Source: Clostridiales bacterium (GTDB lineage: Bacteria > Bacillota > Clostridia > Saccharofermentanales > Saccharofermentanaceae). Taken from it: 64,000 bases of DNA. The translations under genes were made by a program, and so were the position numbers. Under the pieces are notes generated by a model. The model saw only the letters and a program-made list of their open reading frames with translations, did no database searches and was not told the DNA's origin. Below, one piece after another: positions 27,467-35,512 of the stretch. The stretch's first letter is position 1, and each line of letters begins with the position of its first letter. Where the stretch lies: the NCBI GenBank assembly GCA_017428155.1, contig JAFRRJ010000067.1, forward strand, positions 1 to 64,000, written 5' to 3'.

Positions 27467-28780
27467 TTAATCGAAGTTAAAGCAATCAATCCAGATGCTG
27501 TTGTCAGAAGGAGCATCAGTGTATCCTATGCGCGTTATGGCAAGCGTTGTATTGCCCTTGAATTTGTATTTGCAGGTCTCGTATATATAATTGGAGCCGC
27601 CTACACCGTAATTGGATCCCGGATAATCAGATGATCTGTTTCCTTTTCCGAAAGCTTTATCTAGACTGTCAACGCAGGTCTGAAAATCTTCTTCCGCCTC
27701 GCTGGTCGTATCTTGTGTTGAATAAAACGAGATCTCGAGAACCTTCCCTGTATCCGCATCAGTTGTTAAGACAAGCTGTGTAAATCCGAGACTGCTCTTG
27801 TCAGCAGAGATCTTGTAGGAATAAGCCAGAAACCCGGAACCGTTATCATCAACGGGTTCGACATCATCGAGTTCTATTCCCAGATTATTTTCGATGATCT
27901 TAACAACATCATCTTTGCTCTGACCGATTGCACCTACAAGGTCACCTGCAAATTCACTGAAGTCATCAGGATAATCGCCATCCGGAAGGGTTACATCGGA
28001 ACTGCTTGCACCGCCGCCCGGTACAAATATGCCGAAAGTCAGCATATTGTTCCCGTCAATGTGTGAGACGTTCTCACCCCAGAAAAGGAAGACATTTAAT
28101 CCGCTGTCATCCCAGGATTCCCATCCGTAAGGATCAGCCTCGAGCCAGGATGCATCGTTCTCAACTGATTCGCCGTAAATCAATTCCAATTTAGGGCTTA
28201 AGATACCGGCATATCCGCTTGCGGGAAGATACTTATCAGATGAAGCGGTCTTATCGTAATCTTCCTGGGAGTATGTCATATCGTTTTCTCTTATATTGAA
28301 CTCTATATCCTGGACGAAATTCTTATCGTCAGCCCACAAAGATATACTTTTAATAGTGACTCCCTCTATAACGATAACGGGTTCAATACCGGAAAACGTT
28401 CTCCCGTGCTCATAAGGCAGCGAATCATCGTATGTATCCCAGGATCCGTATGCTTTATAATCCAGATTCAGCCAGAGATAAGCCTCTGCATCTTCAATAT
28501 GCATTCCGATACAGTTCTTGCAGATTTCAATGATATCCTCGAGCGGATAATATATGGTGTCAGGAAACGTAGGTGCAGTTAAATCCGTGTAATCAGTGTA
28601 ATCCGTGTCATCCGGGAGTATCGGCTGTGTGCTGTAAGTCACGGAAGCCTCACACTCAGGCTTATGATCGCCGCCCTCATTTCTCTTATCGGTCTTCCTC
28701 ACTCTTGCCACCGTGCATGCACACGTAAACAGCATCGCGAAAACCATAAACCACGCTAAAACCCTAACTCTCTTAGACAT
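27467..28780 (-). CDS. Putative lipoprotein of unknown function
   Basis: A 437-residue protein with an N-terminal signal (WFMVFAMLFTCAC) whose LFTC can serve as lipobox. A Thr/Asp-rich linker precedes two similar acidic modules: one begins IIEICKNCIGMHIEDAEAYL and the other VGAIGQSKDDVVKIIENNLG; both are followed by strands. The duplicated helix-plus-strand modules suggest substrate or ligand binding outside the cell. Not assigned to a family. Confidence 0.65.
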   Translation of the reverse strand: MSKRVRVLAWFMVFAMLFTCACTVARVRKTDKRNEGGDHKPECEASVTYSTQPILPDDTDYTDYTDLTAPTFPDTIYYPLEDIIEICKNCIGMHIEDAEAYLWLNLDYKAYGSWDTYDDSLPYEHGRTFSGIEPVIVIEGVTIKSISLWADDKNFVQDIEFNIRENDMTYSQEDYDKTASSDKYLPASGYAGILSPKLELIYGESVENDASWLEADPYGWESWDDSGLNVFLFWGENVSHIDGNNMLTFGIFVPGGGASSSDVTLPDGDYPDDFSEFAGDLVGAIGQSKDDVVKIIENNLGIELDDVEPVDDNGSGFLAYSYKISADKSSLGFTQLVLTTDADTGKVLEISFYSTQDTTSEAEEDFQTCVDSLDKAFGKGNRSSDYPGSNYGVGGSNYIYETCKYKFKGNTTLAITRIGYTDAPSDNSIWIDCFNFD

Positions 28781-28988
28781 ATTTCACTCTCCCCGACGGT
28801 AATACATAAACCCTTAAATCTAAACCTGCCTGCACTGTCAGGCCACATATACCTACGGGTGTAGAATATCAGAAAAACAGCCGCATAATCAATAAAAGAC
28901 TATTTATTTCCCCAATATTGGCTCAGTGCTAAGGGCAACGTGAGCAGGTGCTTGGTGATCTTATCGGGCCAATATTCAAAATCCAGCC

Positions 28989-28997
28989 TGATATAAT
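28989..28997 (+). promoter_or_regulatory. Extended -10 promoter before 29069
   Basis: TGA-TATAAT, an exact extended -10, lies about 70 bp upstream of the small membrane protein gene. Confidence 0.45.
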
Positions 28998-29068
28998 ATA
29001 TGCGAGATTTAGCAGTATCTTCATGGGGATTATAGAACTATCTATGATTAAAGTATTAGGTGATGATT

Positions 29069-29383
29069 ATGGATAAGAAATTATATAGTGTAATGAAAGT
29101 GTCTATATTGGTTTTTTGTGTGCTTTTAGCTATTATGGCTATATTTCTTTTATTTCCGCGGAAGTACACTTATAGCGACGGCGGGACAGTTGTTTATGAG
29201 AGTTTTGGTTTTGGTGCAATATATACGATAGAACAGCGGCACTGCTATACTTCAGTGCTGGATGAGAACGGCTACGCATACTATGAGAAGGGTACTGTGA
29301 TAACTGTTTTCGGTGTGGAAGTCTACAATAATGCAGAAATCGATTACAACGATGTGGCTATAGCTCCCCATGATCCGAGATAA
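29069..29383 (+). CDS. Small single-pass membrane protein, unknown
   Basis: The ATG at 29069 sits 6 bp after AGGTG. The 104-residue protein has one N-terminal membrane segment (ILVFCVLLAIMAIFLLFP) and an external domain of about 70 residues with short strands (GGTVVYESFGFGAIYTIEQR). No family recognised. It stands alone between an extended -10 promoter and the TfoX gene. Confidence 0.6.
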   Translation: MDKKLYSVMKVSILVFCVLLAIMAIFLLFPRKYTYSDGGTVVYESFGFGAIYTIEQRHCYTSVLDENGYAYYEKGTVITVFGVEVYNNAEIDYNDVAIAPHDPR

Positions 29384-29483
29384 ATCTGTTCTGCATTTGA
29401 TAGTTGAACTATAGTTAAAAATCATTGCGGGCATGCAATATTCCTGTTGTTAATTCACCTGTACCAACACTACAATTTCAAAT

Positions 29484-29492
29484 TGGTATAAT
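29484..29492 (+). promoter_or_regulatory. Extended -10 promoter before the TfoX-like gene
   Basis: TGG-TATAAT lies 30 bp upstream of the ATG at 29522. Confidence 0.5.
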
Positions 29493-29521
29493 ATGCGTGG
29501 GATTTAACACGGAGGTAGATT

Positions 29522-29836
29522 ATGGCTTCAACCAAGGAATATCTTGAATTCATCCTCGAACAGCTTTCAGAACTGGAAGATATATCCAGCCGCGCCATGA
29601 TGGGCGAATACATCATCTATTACCGCGGCAAGATCATGGGCGGGATCTACGATGACCGTTTCCTCGTAAAGCCCACAAAATCAGCACTAAAGCATATGCC
29701 TGATGCGGAGATGGAACTCCCTTACGAAGGTGCAAAGGAGATGCTCCTCGTAGATTCAGTGGATAATAAAGAGTTTCTTAAAGAACTTTTCGAGGCCATG
29801 TACAGCGAGCTTCCGGCACCGAAGAAAAAGAATTGA
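29522..29836 (+). CDS. TfoX/Sxy N-terminal domain protein
   Basis: A 104-residue protein with an ACGGAGG site before the ATG. The blocks SSRAMMGEYIIYYRGKIMGG, IYDDRFLVKPTKSALK and MELPYEGAKEML follow the TfoX N-terminal domain family. Stand-alone versions are widespread in Firmicutes; they are not known to control competence as in Proteobacteria. It is 13 bp ahead of a GNAT gene, so the two are probably one transcript. Confidence 0.85.
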   Translation: MASTKEYLEFILEQLSELEDISSRAMMGEYIIYYRGKIMGGIYDDRFLVKPTKSALKHMPDAEMELPYEGAKEMLLVDSVDNKEFLKELFEAMYSELPAPKKKN

Positions 29837-29849
29837 CGGGGATCTATAT

Positions 29850-30317
29850 ATGCATATCAGAAGATTTACGGAATCGGATGCCAAGGCAGTCTCTGACCTC
29901 ATCCGCAGGACTATAAAGATTTCCAACACCAAAGACTATCCTGAAGACCTTATGAACGCGCTTATCGAATCTGAGACACCAGAACGCGCCATCGGGTTGT
30001 CTTCATGGACTCACTTCTATGTCGTGCTCGAAAACGATTCCATCATCGGATGCGGCGCCATAGGTCCCTACTGGGGCAGCGAGGAGGAGAGCAGCCTCTT
30101 TACCATATTCGTTGATCCTGAGTGGCAGGGAAAGGGCGTGGGCCGCGCGATAATCGGCACGCTCGAGCAGGATGAGTATTTCTTAAGGGCAAAGCGCATC
30201 GAGATCCCCGCGTCAATTACGGGTGTTCCGTTCTATCTCAAGATGGGATATAGCTTCAAAGACGGCATCTCTGAGCCCGACGAAGAGCACCTGATAAGGA
30301 TGGAGAAGCACAGATAA
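29850..30317 (+). CDS. GNAT family N-acetyltransferase
   Basis: A 155-residue GNAT protein. The beta-4 strand and acetyl-CoA loop read LFTIFVDPEWQGKGVGRAII (Q-G-K-G-V-G), followed by the C-terminal ITGVPFYLKMGYSF segment. It lies 13 bp after the TfoX-like gene and is probably co-transcribed with it. Substrate unknown. Confidence 0.85.
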   Translation: MHIRRFTESDAKAVSDLIRRTIKISNTKDYPEDLMNALIESETPERAIGLSSWTHFYVVLENDSIIGCGAIGPYWGSEEESSLFTIFVDPEWQGKGVGRAIIGTLEQDEYFLRAKRIEIPASITGVPFYLKMGYSFKDGISEPDEEHLIRMEKHR

Positions 30318-30386
30318 ATTCTTCCCTCTTACGGGAATTGGTATAAAATAGATTAGCGAATTTCCACTGCAAACAGGTGAGGGAGC

Positions 30387-31034
30387 ATGAATTACAAGGT
30401 TATCGATCTGGAGAAATACTATAGAAAAGGCGTTTACCGTCACTTCTCGGAGGACTGCAAATGCTCTGTTTCCATGACCGCGCGCATCGACGTTACGGAC
30501 CTGGTCACATTTTCGAAGAAGACGGATACGAAGTTCTATCTGAATTTCCTTTACCTGCTCTCCAAAACTTTGAACTCCAGAGACGATTACAAAATGAATT
30601 ACCTGTGGCAGACCAATGAGCTCGTCTGCTACGACGTTATAAATCCGACGCAGTATGTGTTCCATGAGGACACCGAGACATGCACGCCGGTCTATACAAA
30701 CTATTCTGAAGACTATCAAGAGTTCTACAAGAATGCGCTTGCAGATCTTGAGAGGGCAAAGAATACACGTGAGTACCTTCTGGATGCGGCAAACCATCCT
30801 AACTGGTTCGATGCTTCGTATGTCTCGTGGCTTTCATATGATTCGCTCAATGTTGAGCTTCCTGACGGCTATCTGTATTTCATTCCGATAATCAACTGGG
30901 GCAAATACAGGGAAGAGAACGGCAGGCTCATGATGCCTGTAACCGTGAGGATGAATCACGCCATAGCTGACGGCTATCTTGTAGCGAACGTATACAGACT
31001 TCTTGATAAAGAAATTGCAGAATTCTGCAAGTGA
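30387..31034 (+). CDS. Chloramphenicol acetyltransferase-like protein
   Basis: A 215-residue protein of the type A CAT fold: FEWVSWLSYDSLNVEL-like central strand (here SYVSWLSYDSLNVELPDGYL) and the active-site motif H-A-I-A-D-G in MNHAIADGYLVANVYRLLDK, corresponding to H-x-x-x-D-G of CAT. The residue before the catalytic His is Asn rather than the usual His. The N-terminus (YYRKGVYRHFSEDCKCSVSM) also fits. Many such proteins in Clostridia act on other substrates, so resistance is not implied. It is 11 bp before the CorA gene. Confidence 0.8.
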   Translation: MNYKVIDLEKYYRKGVYRHFSEDCKCSVSMTARIDVTDLVTFSKKTDTKFYLNFLYLLSKTLNSRDDYKMNYLWQTNELVCYDVINPTQYVFHEDTETCTPVYTNYSEDYQEFYKNALADLERAKNTREYLLDAANHPNWFDASYVSWLSYDSLNVELPDGYLYFIPIINWGKYREENGRLMMPVTVRMNHAIADGYLVANVYRLLDKEIAEFCK

Positions 31035-31045
31035 GGGAGGGGCAG

Positions 31046-31963
31046 ATGTATTACCTGATCGAAGAGACTTTAAAGAAAGTATCCCGGGAGGATCTTAAAG
31101 GAACAGACAAACAGTTCGTCGCCGTGCTGTCTTCAGAGGAGTGGAAGAATAACAAGGACAGCTTTGAAATGGGCATGGATATTGAGCCTGATCTTTCTGA
31201 GATATTTCTTACAAAAGCAGAAGTTAACTACGATTCCTTAACGGGTACTTTTTCGATCCCCGACAGAAAATGTCCTTCGGACGACGATCTGAAATTCGCG
31301 TTCGTTCTTGATGAGAAAGGTATAGTATTCATTGATGATACAGGCGCGGCTTCCGAGATAGTTAACGGTGTCATTCGTACAAAGAAGTGGAAGCTTCCCA
31401 GTCTCGAGAGATTCCTCTATGACTTTCTCGATCAGATCGTCAAGGACGACTTAAGACTCATGGAGAAATACGAGAGCGAACTTGACTCGATGGAGCAGGC
31501 GATAATTGACGGCGATGAGAATCTTCCGTCCGGGCGCCTCAACGACATCCGCAATGACATCCGTTACTTGAGGATCCATTACGAGCAGCTTATGGATCTT
31601 GCCGCAGAATTTGAAGAGAACGAGAATGGTTTTTTCAAGTACGAGAACTTAAGATTCTTCAGACTCTTCATCAACAGGGCAGAAAGACTCCATGAAGCTT
31701 CGATGTCCTTAAGAGATTACACGATGCAGCTCCGAGACCTTTACAAGGCTCATCTCGATATCAAGCAGAACCGCATCATGACGGTGCTTACGGTCGTAAC
31801 GACGATCTTCATGCCGCTTACACTCATTGCCGGATGGTACGGAATGAACTTCCACTTTATGCCGGAATTGAACTGGAAGTGGAGTTATCCGGTGGTGATC
31901 ATCCTAAGCATAGCAATCGCCGTCGGAAGCCTGCTGTTCTTTAAAAAGAAAAAATGGTTATAA
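31046..31963 (+). CDS. CorA-like Mg2+/divalent cation transporter
   Basis: The ATG at 31046 follows GGGAGGGG. The 305-residue protein has a soluble N-terminal domain, a long helical stalk (residues 130-235), and two C-terminal membrane helices. The signature G-M-N is present in GWYGMNFHFMPEL at the end of the first helix, and the tail is basic (FFKKKKW). It should form a pentameric channel for Mg2+ or a related ion. Short of the typical 315-350 residues but complete. It shares a transcript with the CAT-like gene. Confidence 0.9.
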   Translation: MYYLIEETLKKVSREDLKGTDKQFVAVLSSEEWKNNKDSFEMGMDIEPDLSEIFLTKAEVNYDSLTGTFSIPDRKCPSDDDLKFAFVLDEKGIVFIDDTGAASEIVNGVIRTKKWKLPSLERFLYDFLDQIVKDDLRLMEKYESELDSMEQAIIDGDENLPSGRLNDIRNDIRYLRIHYEQLMDLAAEFEENENGFFKYENLRFFRLFINRAERLHEASMSLRDYTMQLRDLYKAHLDIKQNRIMTVLTVVTTIFMPLTLIAGWYGMNFHFMPELNWKWSYPVVIILSIAIAVGSLLFFKKKKWL

Positions 31964-31967
31964 GTGC

Positions 31968-32005
31968 GAAAGGAGCTTCATTCGAGAAGCTCCTTTCCAT
32001 TTTTC
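31968..32005. terminator. Bidirectional terminator between corA and the HTH gene
   Basis: A perfect 12-bp stem (GAAAGGAGCTTC 31968-31979 with GAAGCTCCTTTC 31986-31997) is followed by CATTTTTCC. It serves corA on the plus strand and lies just after the convergent HTH gene. Confidence 0.8.
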
Positions 32006-32031
32006 CTACCCCAATTATTCCCTGGCTATAC

Positions 32032-32241
32032 CTAGTCTTTCTTATACTCAAGTATATCACCGGGCTGGCAGTCCAGTGCATCACAGATTGCTTCCAGAGT
32101 CGAGAACCTGATCGCCGAGATCTTGCCGTTCTTCATTTTAGAGAGGTTGACGTTAGAGACACCGACCTTATCTGATAACTCGTTGAGCGAGATCTTCCTG
32201 TCCGCCATAACCCTGTCTAATCTCAATATTATCTGTCCCAT
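32032..32241 (-). CDS. XRE/Cro-CI family HTH regulator (YozG-like)
   Basis: A 69-residue stand-alone DNA-binding protein: a helix-turn-helix in KISLNELSDKVGVSNVNLSK followed by the recognition helix and FSTLEAICDALDCQPGDILE. This is the small Cro/CI type that often sits next to DUF2975 membrane proteins. It follows the DUF2975 gene by 12 bp with AAGGAGGAC as ribosome site, so the pair is one operon. Confidence 0.9.
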   Translation of the reverse strand: MGQIILRLDRVMADRKISLNELSDKVGVSNVNLSKMKNGKISAIRFSTLEAICDALDCQPGDILEYKKD

Positions 32242-32253
32242 ATTATGTCCTCC

Positions 32254-32844
32254 TTACAAAGTCTCGTCTGCCTGAACCTGTAAGGTCTTGCCGTAATCGA
32301 GAATCGAATTGACTGCCCACGTAACGAGCGCTCCGAACAGTGCGAATCCCGCACCTTCCGTCAAAAAGAGTAAAACACTTGTGACGATAAGTACACCGGT
32401 AACTCTCTTTTTTACCTTGTCGTTAAACGGCGTTGCCTCCTTCTCGATCAGCGCGAAAACAGAACTTATCAGCTTAAGCATCACTGCAAGAATGACGCAG
32501 CATACACCCGAGATAACGCAGAAAGTGCCGTAGACAACGCAGTAAGGGTGGTCTTCCAGAGCGGCCTTAACTGCAGGAATGTCTGAATCGAAGTTGTCGA
32601 CAGCACCCAGGCTTATAACAAAGCTGCTGACGCTTCCGATCTGGTTGGAATTATCGACGTATCCTTCTTCCTCTGCTTTAGCAATAAAGTCATCGAATTT
32701 CCTGCCCATCGAGAAGATCGTTACGGCAGAGAAAATGCTCATCACGATTCCTACGATTGCAATGATGCAGAAAATATTCGATACGATCTTGCCGACATGG
32801 CAGCTCTTCTTGATCCTTGCGATCTTTACATTCTCTTCATTCAT
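32254..32844 (-). CDS. DUF2975 membrane protein
   Basis: The ATG at 32844 has AAGGAG 9 bp upstream; the in-frame ATG further up contains that site. The 196-residue protein has four hydrophobic segments: near residues 18-45, 100-125, 140-160 and 165-185. The SVFALIEKEATPFNDKVKKR block between helices 2 and 3 is the DUF2975 signature. These proteins are paired with a small XRE regulator, as here; the function of the pair is unknown. Confidence 0.75.
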   Translation of the reverse strand: MNEENVKIARIKKSCHVGKIVSNIFCIIAIVGIVMSIFSAVTIFSMGRKFDDFIAKAEEEGYVDNSNQIGSVSSFVISLGAVDNFDSDIPAVKAALEDHPYCVVYGTFCVISGVCCVILAVMLKLISSVFALIEKEATPFNDKVKKRVTGVLIVTSVLLFLTEGAGFALFGALVTWAVNSILDYGKTLQVQADETL

Positions 32845-33055
32845 AAATCTATACTCCTTAAACATTCAAATTCACCTTCGAAGATGGCTTCAATATACAA
32901 CGCTAATTAATCTTTGTCAACAATAATTTAACGATAAACGTTAAAAATTATTCATTAGTCGTTGCCGCATAAAACGCGCATATACATCTTATTTGTCCTT
33001 TTCCAATCTGTTAGAATATGAAACCGAAGAGACCTTTTCGGGGCGGGAGATTTTA

Positions 33056-34099
33056 ATGAAAGAGCGCGTTCACTACATCGATAATCTTCGGTGGATCACT
33101 GTGTTTTTGCTGATCCTCTATCACGCCTGCATGGCCTACAACACCTGGGATGAAGCAAACTACATCTTCTTCGTACCGGACAAAATGCTGTCCGCCGTGA
33201 TCGTCTTTATCAGCCCCTGGTTCATGCCCCTCATCTTTCTTCTTGCAGGCGCATCAAGTTTTTTCTCCCTCTCGAAAAGAGGCTTCGCAAGATTCATCAA
33301 GGAACGTTTCACCCGTCTCGGCATTCCGCTCGCTGTCGGCCTTATCGTGATCAACCCCGTCTTAAGCTATATCGCCGATGTGACGCACAACGGCTATGAA
33401 GGGGATTTTTTCGAGCACTACAAAGAATTCTTCACAAGATTCACGGACCTGTCAGGCTATGACGGCGGATTTGCACTTGCACACCTGTGGTTCCTTCTGG
33501 TCCTGATTGTTATCTCACTCATCTCCTGTGTGTTCATTAAGCTGATACCTGAAAATGAGACGGCCATCAGGATCACCGGCATAGTCCTTACGGTCCTTGG
33601 TGTCGCTTGCTTTGATGTAAAGCTTCTCGGCAAGCCGCTCATTACATATCTGTGTGTGTATCTTCTGGGATATTATTTCTTCAGCAAAAAGGAATTCGTC
33701 AAGAAGGCTTCATCGTTCAGACTGCAGTTCGCCGGCATCTTCATTATCGTGGCGGTGACGAACGCGGTCCTCTTTGTTAACTCGTGCGGCTTCGCGCTCC
33801 TCAATAACATATGCAATTATTCATGCCTGATATTCGGTGTCCTGACCGCAGTAAGCATCGGCTACTGCTATCTCGACACCACATCCGGCTTCATGTCCTT
33901 TAACTCAAAGATCTCGTATCTCTTCTACATCATTCATTTCCCGGCAGTCGTCCTGTGCCAGTACTTCTTAAGCCTCACCGGCATGAATCCTCTGGTGAAT
34001 TTTGTGCTCACGCTGGTGATCTCTTACCCCGTGACATATCTGCTGTGCGCGGGTTACAGCAAGGTTAGATCTTCCGCAATAGCCGACCGGAAAAAGTAA
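33056..34099 (+). CDS. Acyltransferase 3 family membrane protein
   Basis: The start at 33056 follows GGCGGGAG. The 347-residue protein has about ten membrane segments. It begins HYIDNLRWITVFLLILYHAC, containing the conserved D-x-x-R and the catalytic-type histidine of acyltransferase 3 (OafA/OpgC) proteins, then PWFMPLIFLLAGASSFFSL and RFTRLGIPLAVGLIV. Members move acyl groups onto extracytoplasmic sugars or peptides. The substrate is not known. REP-like palindromes start 44 bp downstream. Confidence 0.8.
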   Translation: MKERVHYIDNLRWITVFLLILYHACMAYNTWDEANYIFFVPDKMLSAVIVFISPWFMPLIFLLAGASSFFSLSKRGFARFIKERFTRLGIPLAVGLIVINPVLSYIADVTHNGYEGDFFEHYKEFFTRFTDLSGYDGGFALAHLWFLLVLIVISLISCVFIKLIPENETAIRITGIVLTVLGVACFDVKLLGKPLITYLCVYLLGYYFFSKKEFVKKASSFRLQFAGIFIIVAVTNAVLFVNSCGFALLNNICNYSCLIFGVLTAVSIGYCYLDTTSGFMSFNSKISYLFYIIHFPAVVLCQYFLSLTGMNPLVNFVLTLVISYPVTYLLCAGYSKVRSSAIADRKK

Positions 34100-34142
34100 C
34101 TGCTACAACATCACTTCATCTGCACAATCACTCCGCTTCAAA

Positions 34143-34247
34143 ATTCACGGCAAATTCACGGCATAGCCGTGAAAACGCCGTGAAAAATGATGAAAAAGGG
34201 CCAAATTCACGGCAAATTCACGGCTATGCCGTGAAAATGCCGTGAAT
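34143..34247. repeat. Two copies of the nested palindromic repeat (inverted relative to 12271-12375)
   Basis: Two roughly 43-bp units (34143-34184 and 34204-34247) are the reverse complement of the units at 12271-12375, with ATTCACGGCAAATTCACGGC followed by the inverted GCCGTGAA arms. They sit between the acyltransferase gene and the hairpin element at 34254. Confidence 0.75.
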
Positions 34248-34253
34248 ATTATG

Positions 34254-34331
34254 TAGCACCTGCGGCGCGTAAGCCGTCAAGGGACGCTTTGCTTGGCTTT
34301 GCCACCCTTGACTGCAAGCTTGCAGGTGCTA
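34254..34331. repeat. Left hairpin element of a putative cassette
   Basis: A 78-bp imperfect palindrome has perfect 10-bp ends TAGCACCTGC / GCAGGTGCTA. Inside, GTCAAGGGACGC...CCACCCTTGAC forms a second stem. A second copy in opposite orientation lies at 35410-35488, on the other side of the gene at 34552-35355. Confidence 0.75.
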
Positions 34332-34343
34332 TGTAGTGTTCAA

Positions 34344-34362
34344 GAGTTGGATTCCCCAACTC
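34344..34362. repeat. Left inner hairpin (GAGTTGG / CCAACTC)
   Basis: A 7-bp stem with 5-nt loop; a matching GAGTTGGG hairpin lies at 35377-35398 on the right side, so the flanks are mirrored in two layers. Confidence 0.6.
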
Positions 34363-34551
34363 TCACCTGACGATGCTATTGACAAAATACACAACTGTTT
34401 TCGTCAAAATGTAGTTTTGAATGCAATTTGCATTTTTACCCCCTCAAAATGAGACTTTTGGCCACATATTGAGACTGGTCTCACGAGCATTTTCAAGCTT
34501 AAGCGTTCATAATTTTGTTAATAGGAATTCTGCAGAGAGGATGGTTTCATC

Positions 34552-35355
34552 ATGAATGAAATAGTTTGGCCGATGAAGGTTCACGCAGTTAAGCTCGAAT
34601 ATAGAAGACTCAAACTGGAAAAGATCCCACACGGATATTTCTGTGTCCGGCGAGGAGTGAAAATGGTTGCGGTTACTTACGATCCGGAAAACCCGAAATG
34701 TACTCCCAGGCATCCCAGAACGCTTTATATGACCTCCAAAAAAGGGAGGTCATTTGCTGAGGCGATTAACAAATATATAAACCTGAAATCAGAATATGAT
34801 TCACTGCTTGCAAGCTGGAAAACCAAATACAGCTTCGCGCCTCCGAGAGTTAAATTTCCGATTACACAGTTTTCAGATCCTCACGGAATGAATAATGATT
34901 TCTTTAGCAGACAGAAAGAGCGCTGTGGAAAGTATATTCCTGATAATCCTACCGAAAGTGAATTTGGAGATTTGAAATCAAAGAATGAACTTATGGGATC
35001 AGATATCCTTAAGCTTATGGATATACCTTTTAAGTATGAGACAGAAGTTACTTTTGTTGAAACCAAAGAAACTATCAACCCGGATTATCTAATCAATTTC
35101 TATGAAATAGACCGCTGTGCTTATCTTGAGATATTAGGTATGAATGATAAATTGGATTACTCAATCAGAACTGCATCAAAGATCAACGGTTTCTCAAGAG
35201 ATGTATACCGGCCGGGCAGGGAAGTGATCTATGTCGTTTTATATGACAAGTCAAACTTTGACAGGGATTATTTCATAGGGGAAATACTGTCTGCTTTCAA
35301 CAATATGATTCCTGATGATGCTTTGATATGGAATGACGAATCACAAGCAGTTTAG
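34552..35355 (+). CDS. PD-(D/E)XK nuclease-like protein inside inverted hairpin elements
   Basis: A 267-residue protein starting after a GAGAGG site. The C-terminal half has the layout of PD-(D/E)XK nucleases: a helix with Glu (LKSKNELMGSDILKLMDIPF), YETEVTF, then INPDYLINF (the PD) and, after a strand, CAYLEILGMNDKLDY (E-x-L/G-M) followed by a Lys-bearing helix (RTASKIN). I recall similar R-SK-E...PDF...E-GM proteins in Clostridia. The N-terminal part has a Tyr/Arg-rich strand region and a coiled segment. It is AT-richer than its neighbours and is flanked by mirrored hairpins and REP-like repeats. Nuclease activity is inferred, not shown. Confidence 0.6.
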   Translation: MNEIVWPMKVHAVKLEYRRLKLEKIPHGYFCVRRGVKMVAVTYDPENPKCTPRHPRTLYMTSKKGRSFAEAINKYINLKSEYDSLLASWKTKYSFAPPRVKFPITQFSDPHGMNNDFFSRQKERCGKYIPDNPTESEFGDLKSKNELMGSDILKLMDIPFKYETEVTFVETKETINPDYLINFYEIDRCAYLEILGMNDKLDYSIRTASKINGFSRDVYRPGREVIYVVLYDKSNFDRDYFIGEILSAFNNMIPDDALIWNDESQAV

Positions 35356-35376
35356 TAAAAACTCCATCTTCAGATG

Positions 35377-35398
35377 AGAGTTGGGGTATCCCAACTCT
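35377..35398. repeat. Right inner hairpin (AGAGTTGGG / CCCAACTCT)
   Basis: A 9-bp perfect stem with a 4-nt loop just after the nuclease-like gene. It mirrors the hairpin at 34344-34362 and may also act as terminator, though no T-run follows. Confidence 0.6.
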
Positions 35399-35409
35399 TA
35401 AACCCTGCT

Positions 35410-35488
35410 TAGCACCTGCAAGCAAGCGGTCAAGGGTGGCAAAGCCAAGCGGCAGCGTCCCTTGACGGCCATTGCGAAGCAGGTGCTA
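35410..35488. repeat. Right hairpin element of the putative cassette
   Basis: A 79-bp imperfect palindrome has the same TAGCACCTGC / GCAGGTGCTA ends as the left element but an inverted interior (GTCAAGGGTGGCAAAGCC then GCGTCCCTTGAC). Together the two bound about 1.23 kb. Confidence 0.75.
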
Positions 35489-35512
35489 TGGAGTATCAAG
35501 CCTGCAAAACTT

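Noticed and set aside
30387..31034. Functional chloramphenicol resistance
   Set aside because: The fold and H-x3-D-G motif are present, but the family includes many non-resistance acetyltransferases and no mobile context is seen.
34254..35488. Integron attC sites around the nuclease-like gene
   Set aside because: A GTTGGAT resembling the attC core was seen at 34346, but the matching RYYYAAC box and usual attC spacing are absent, and no integrase is present.
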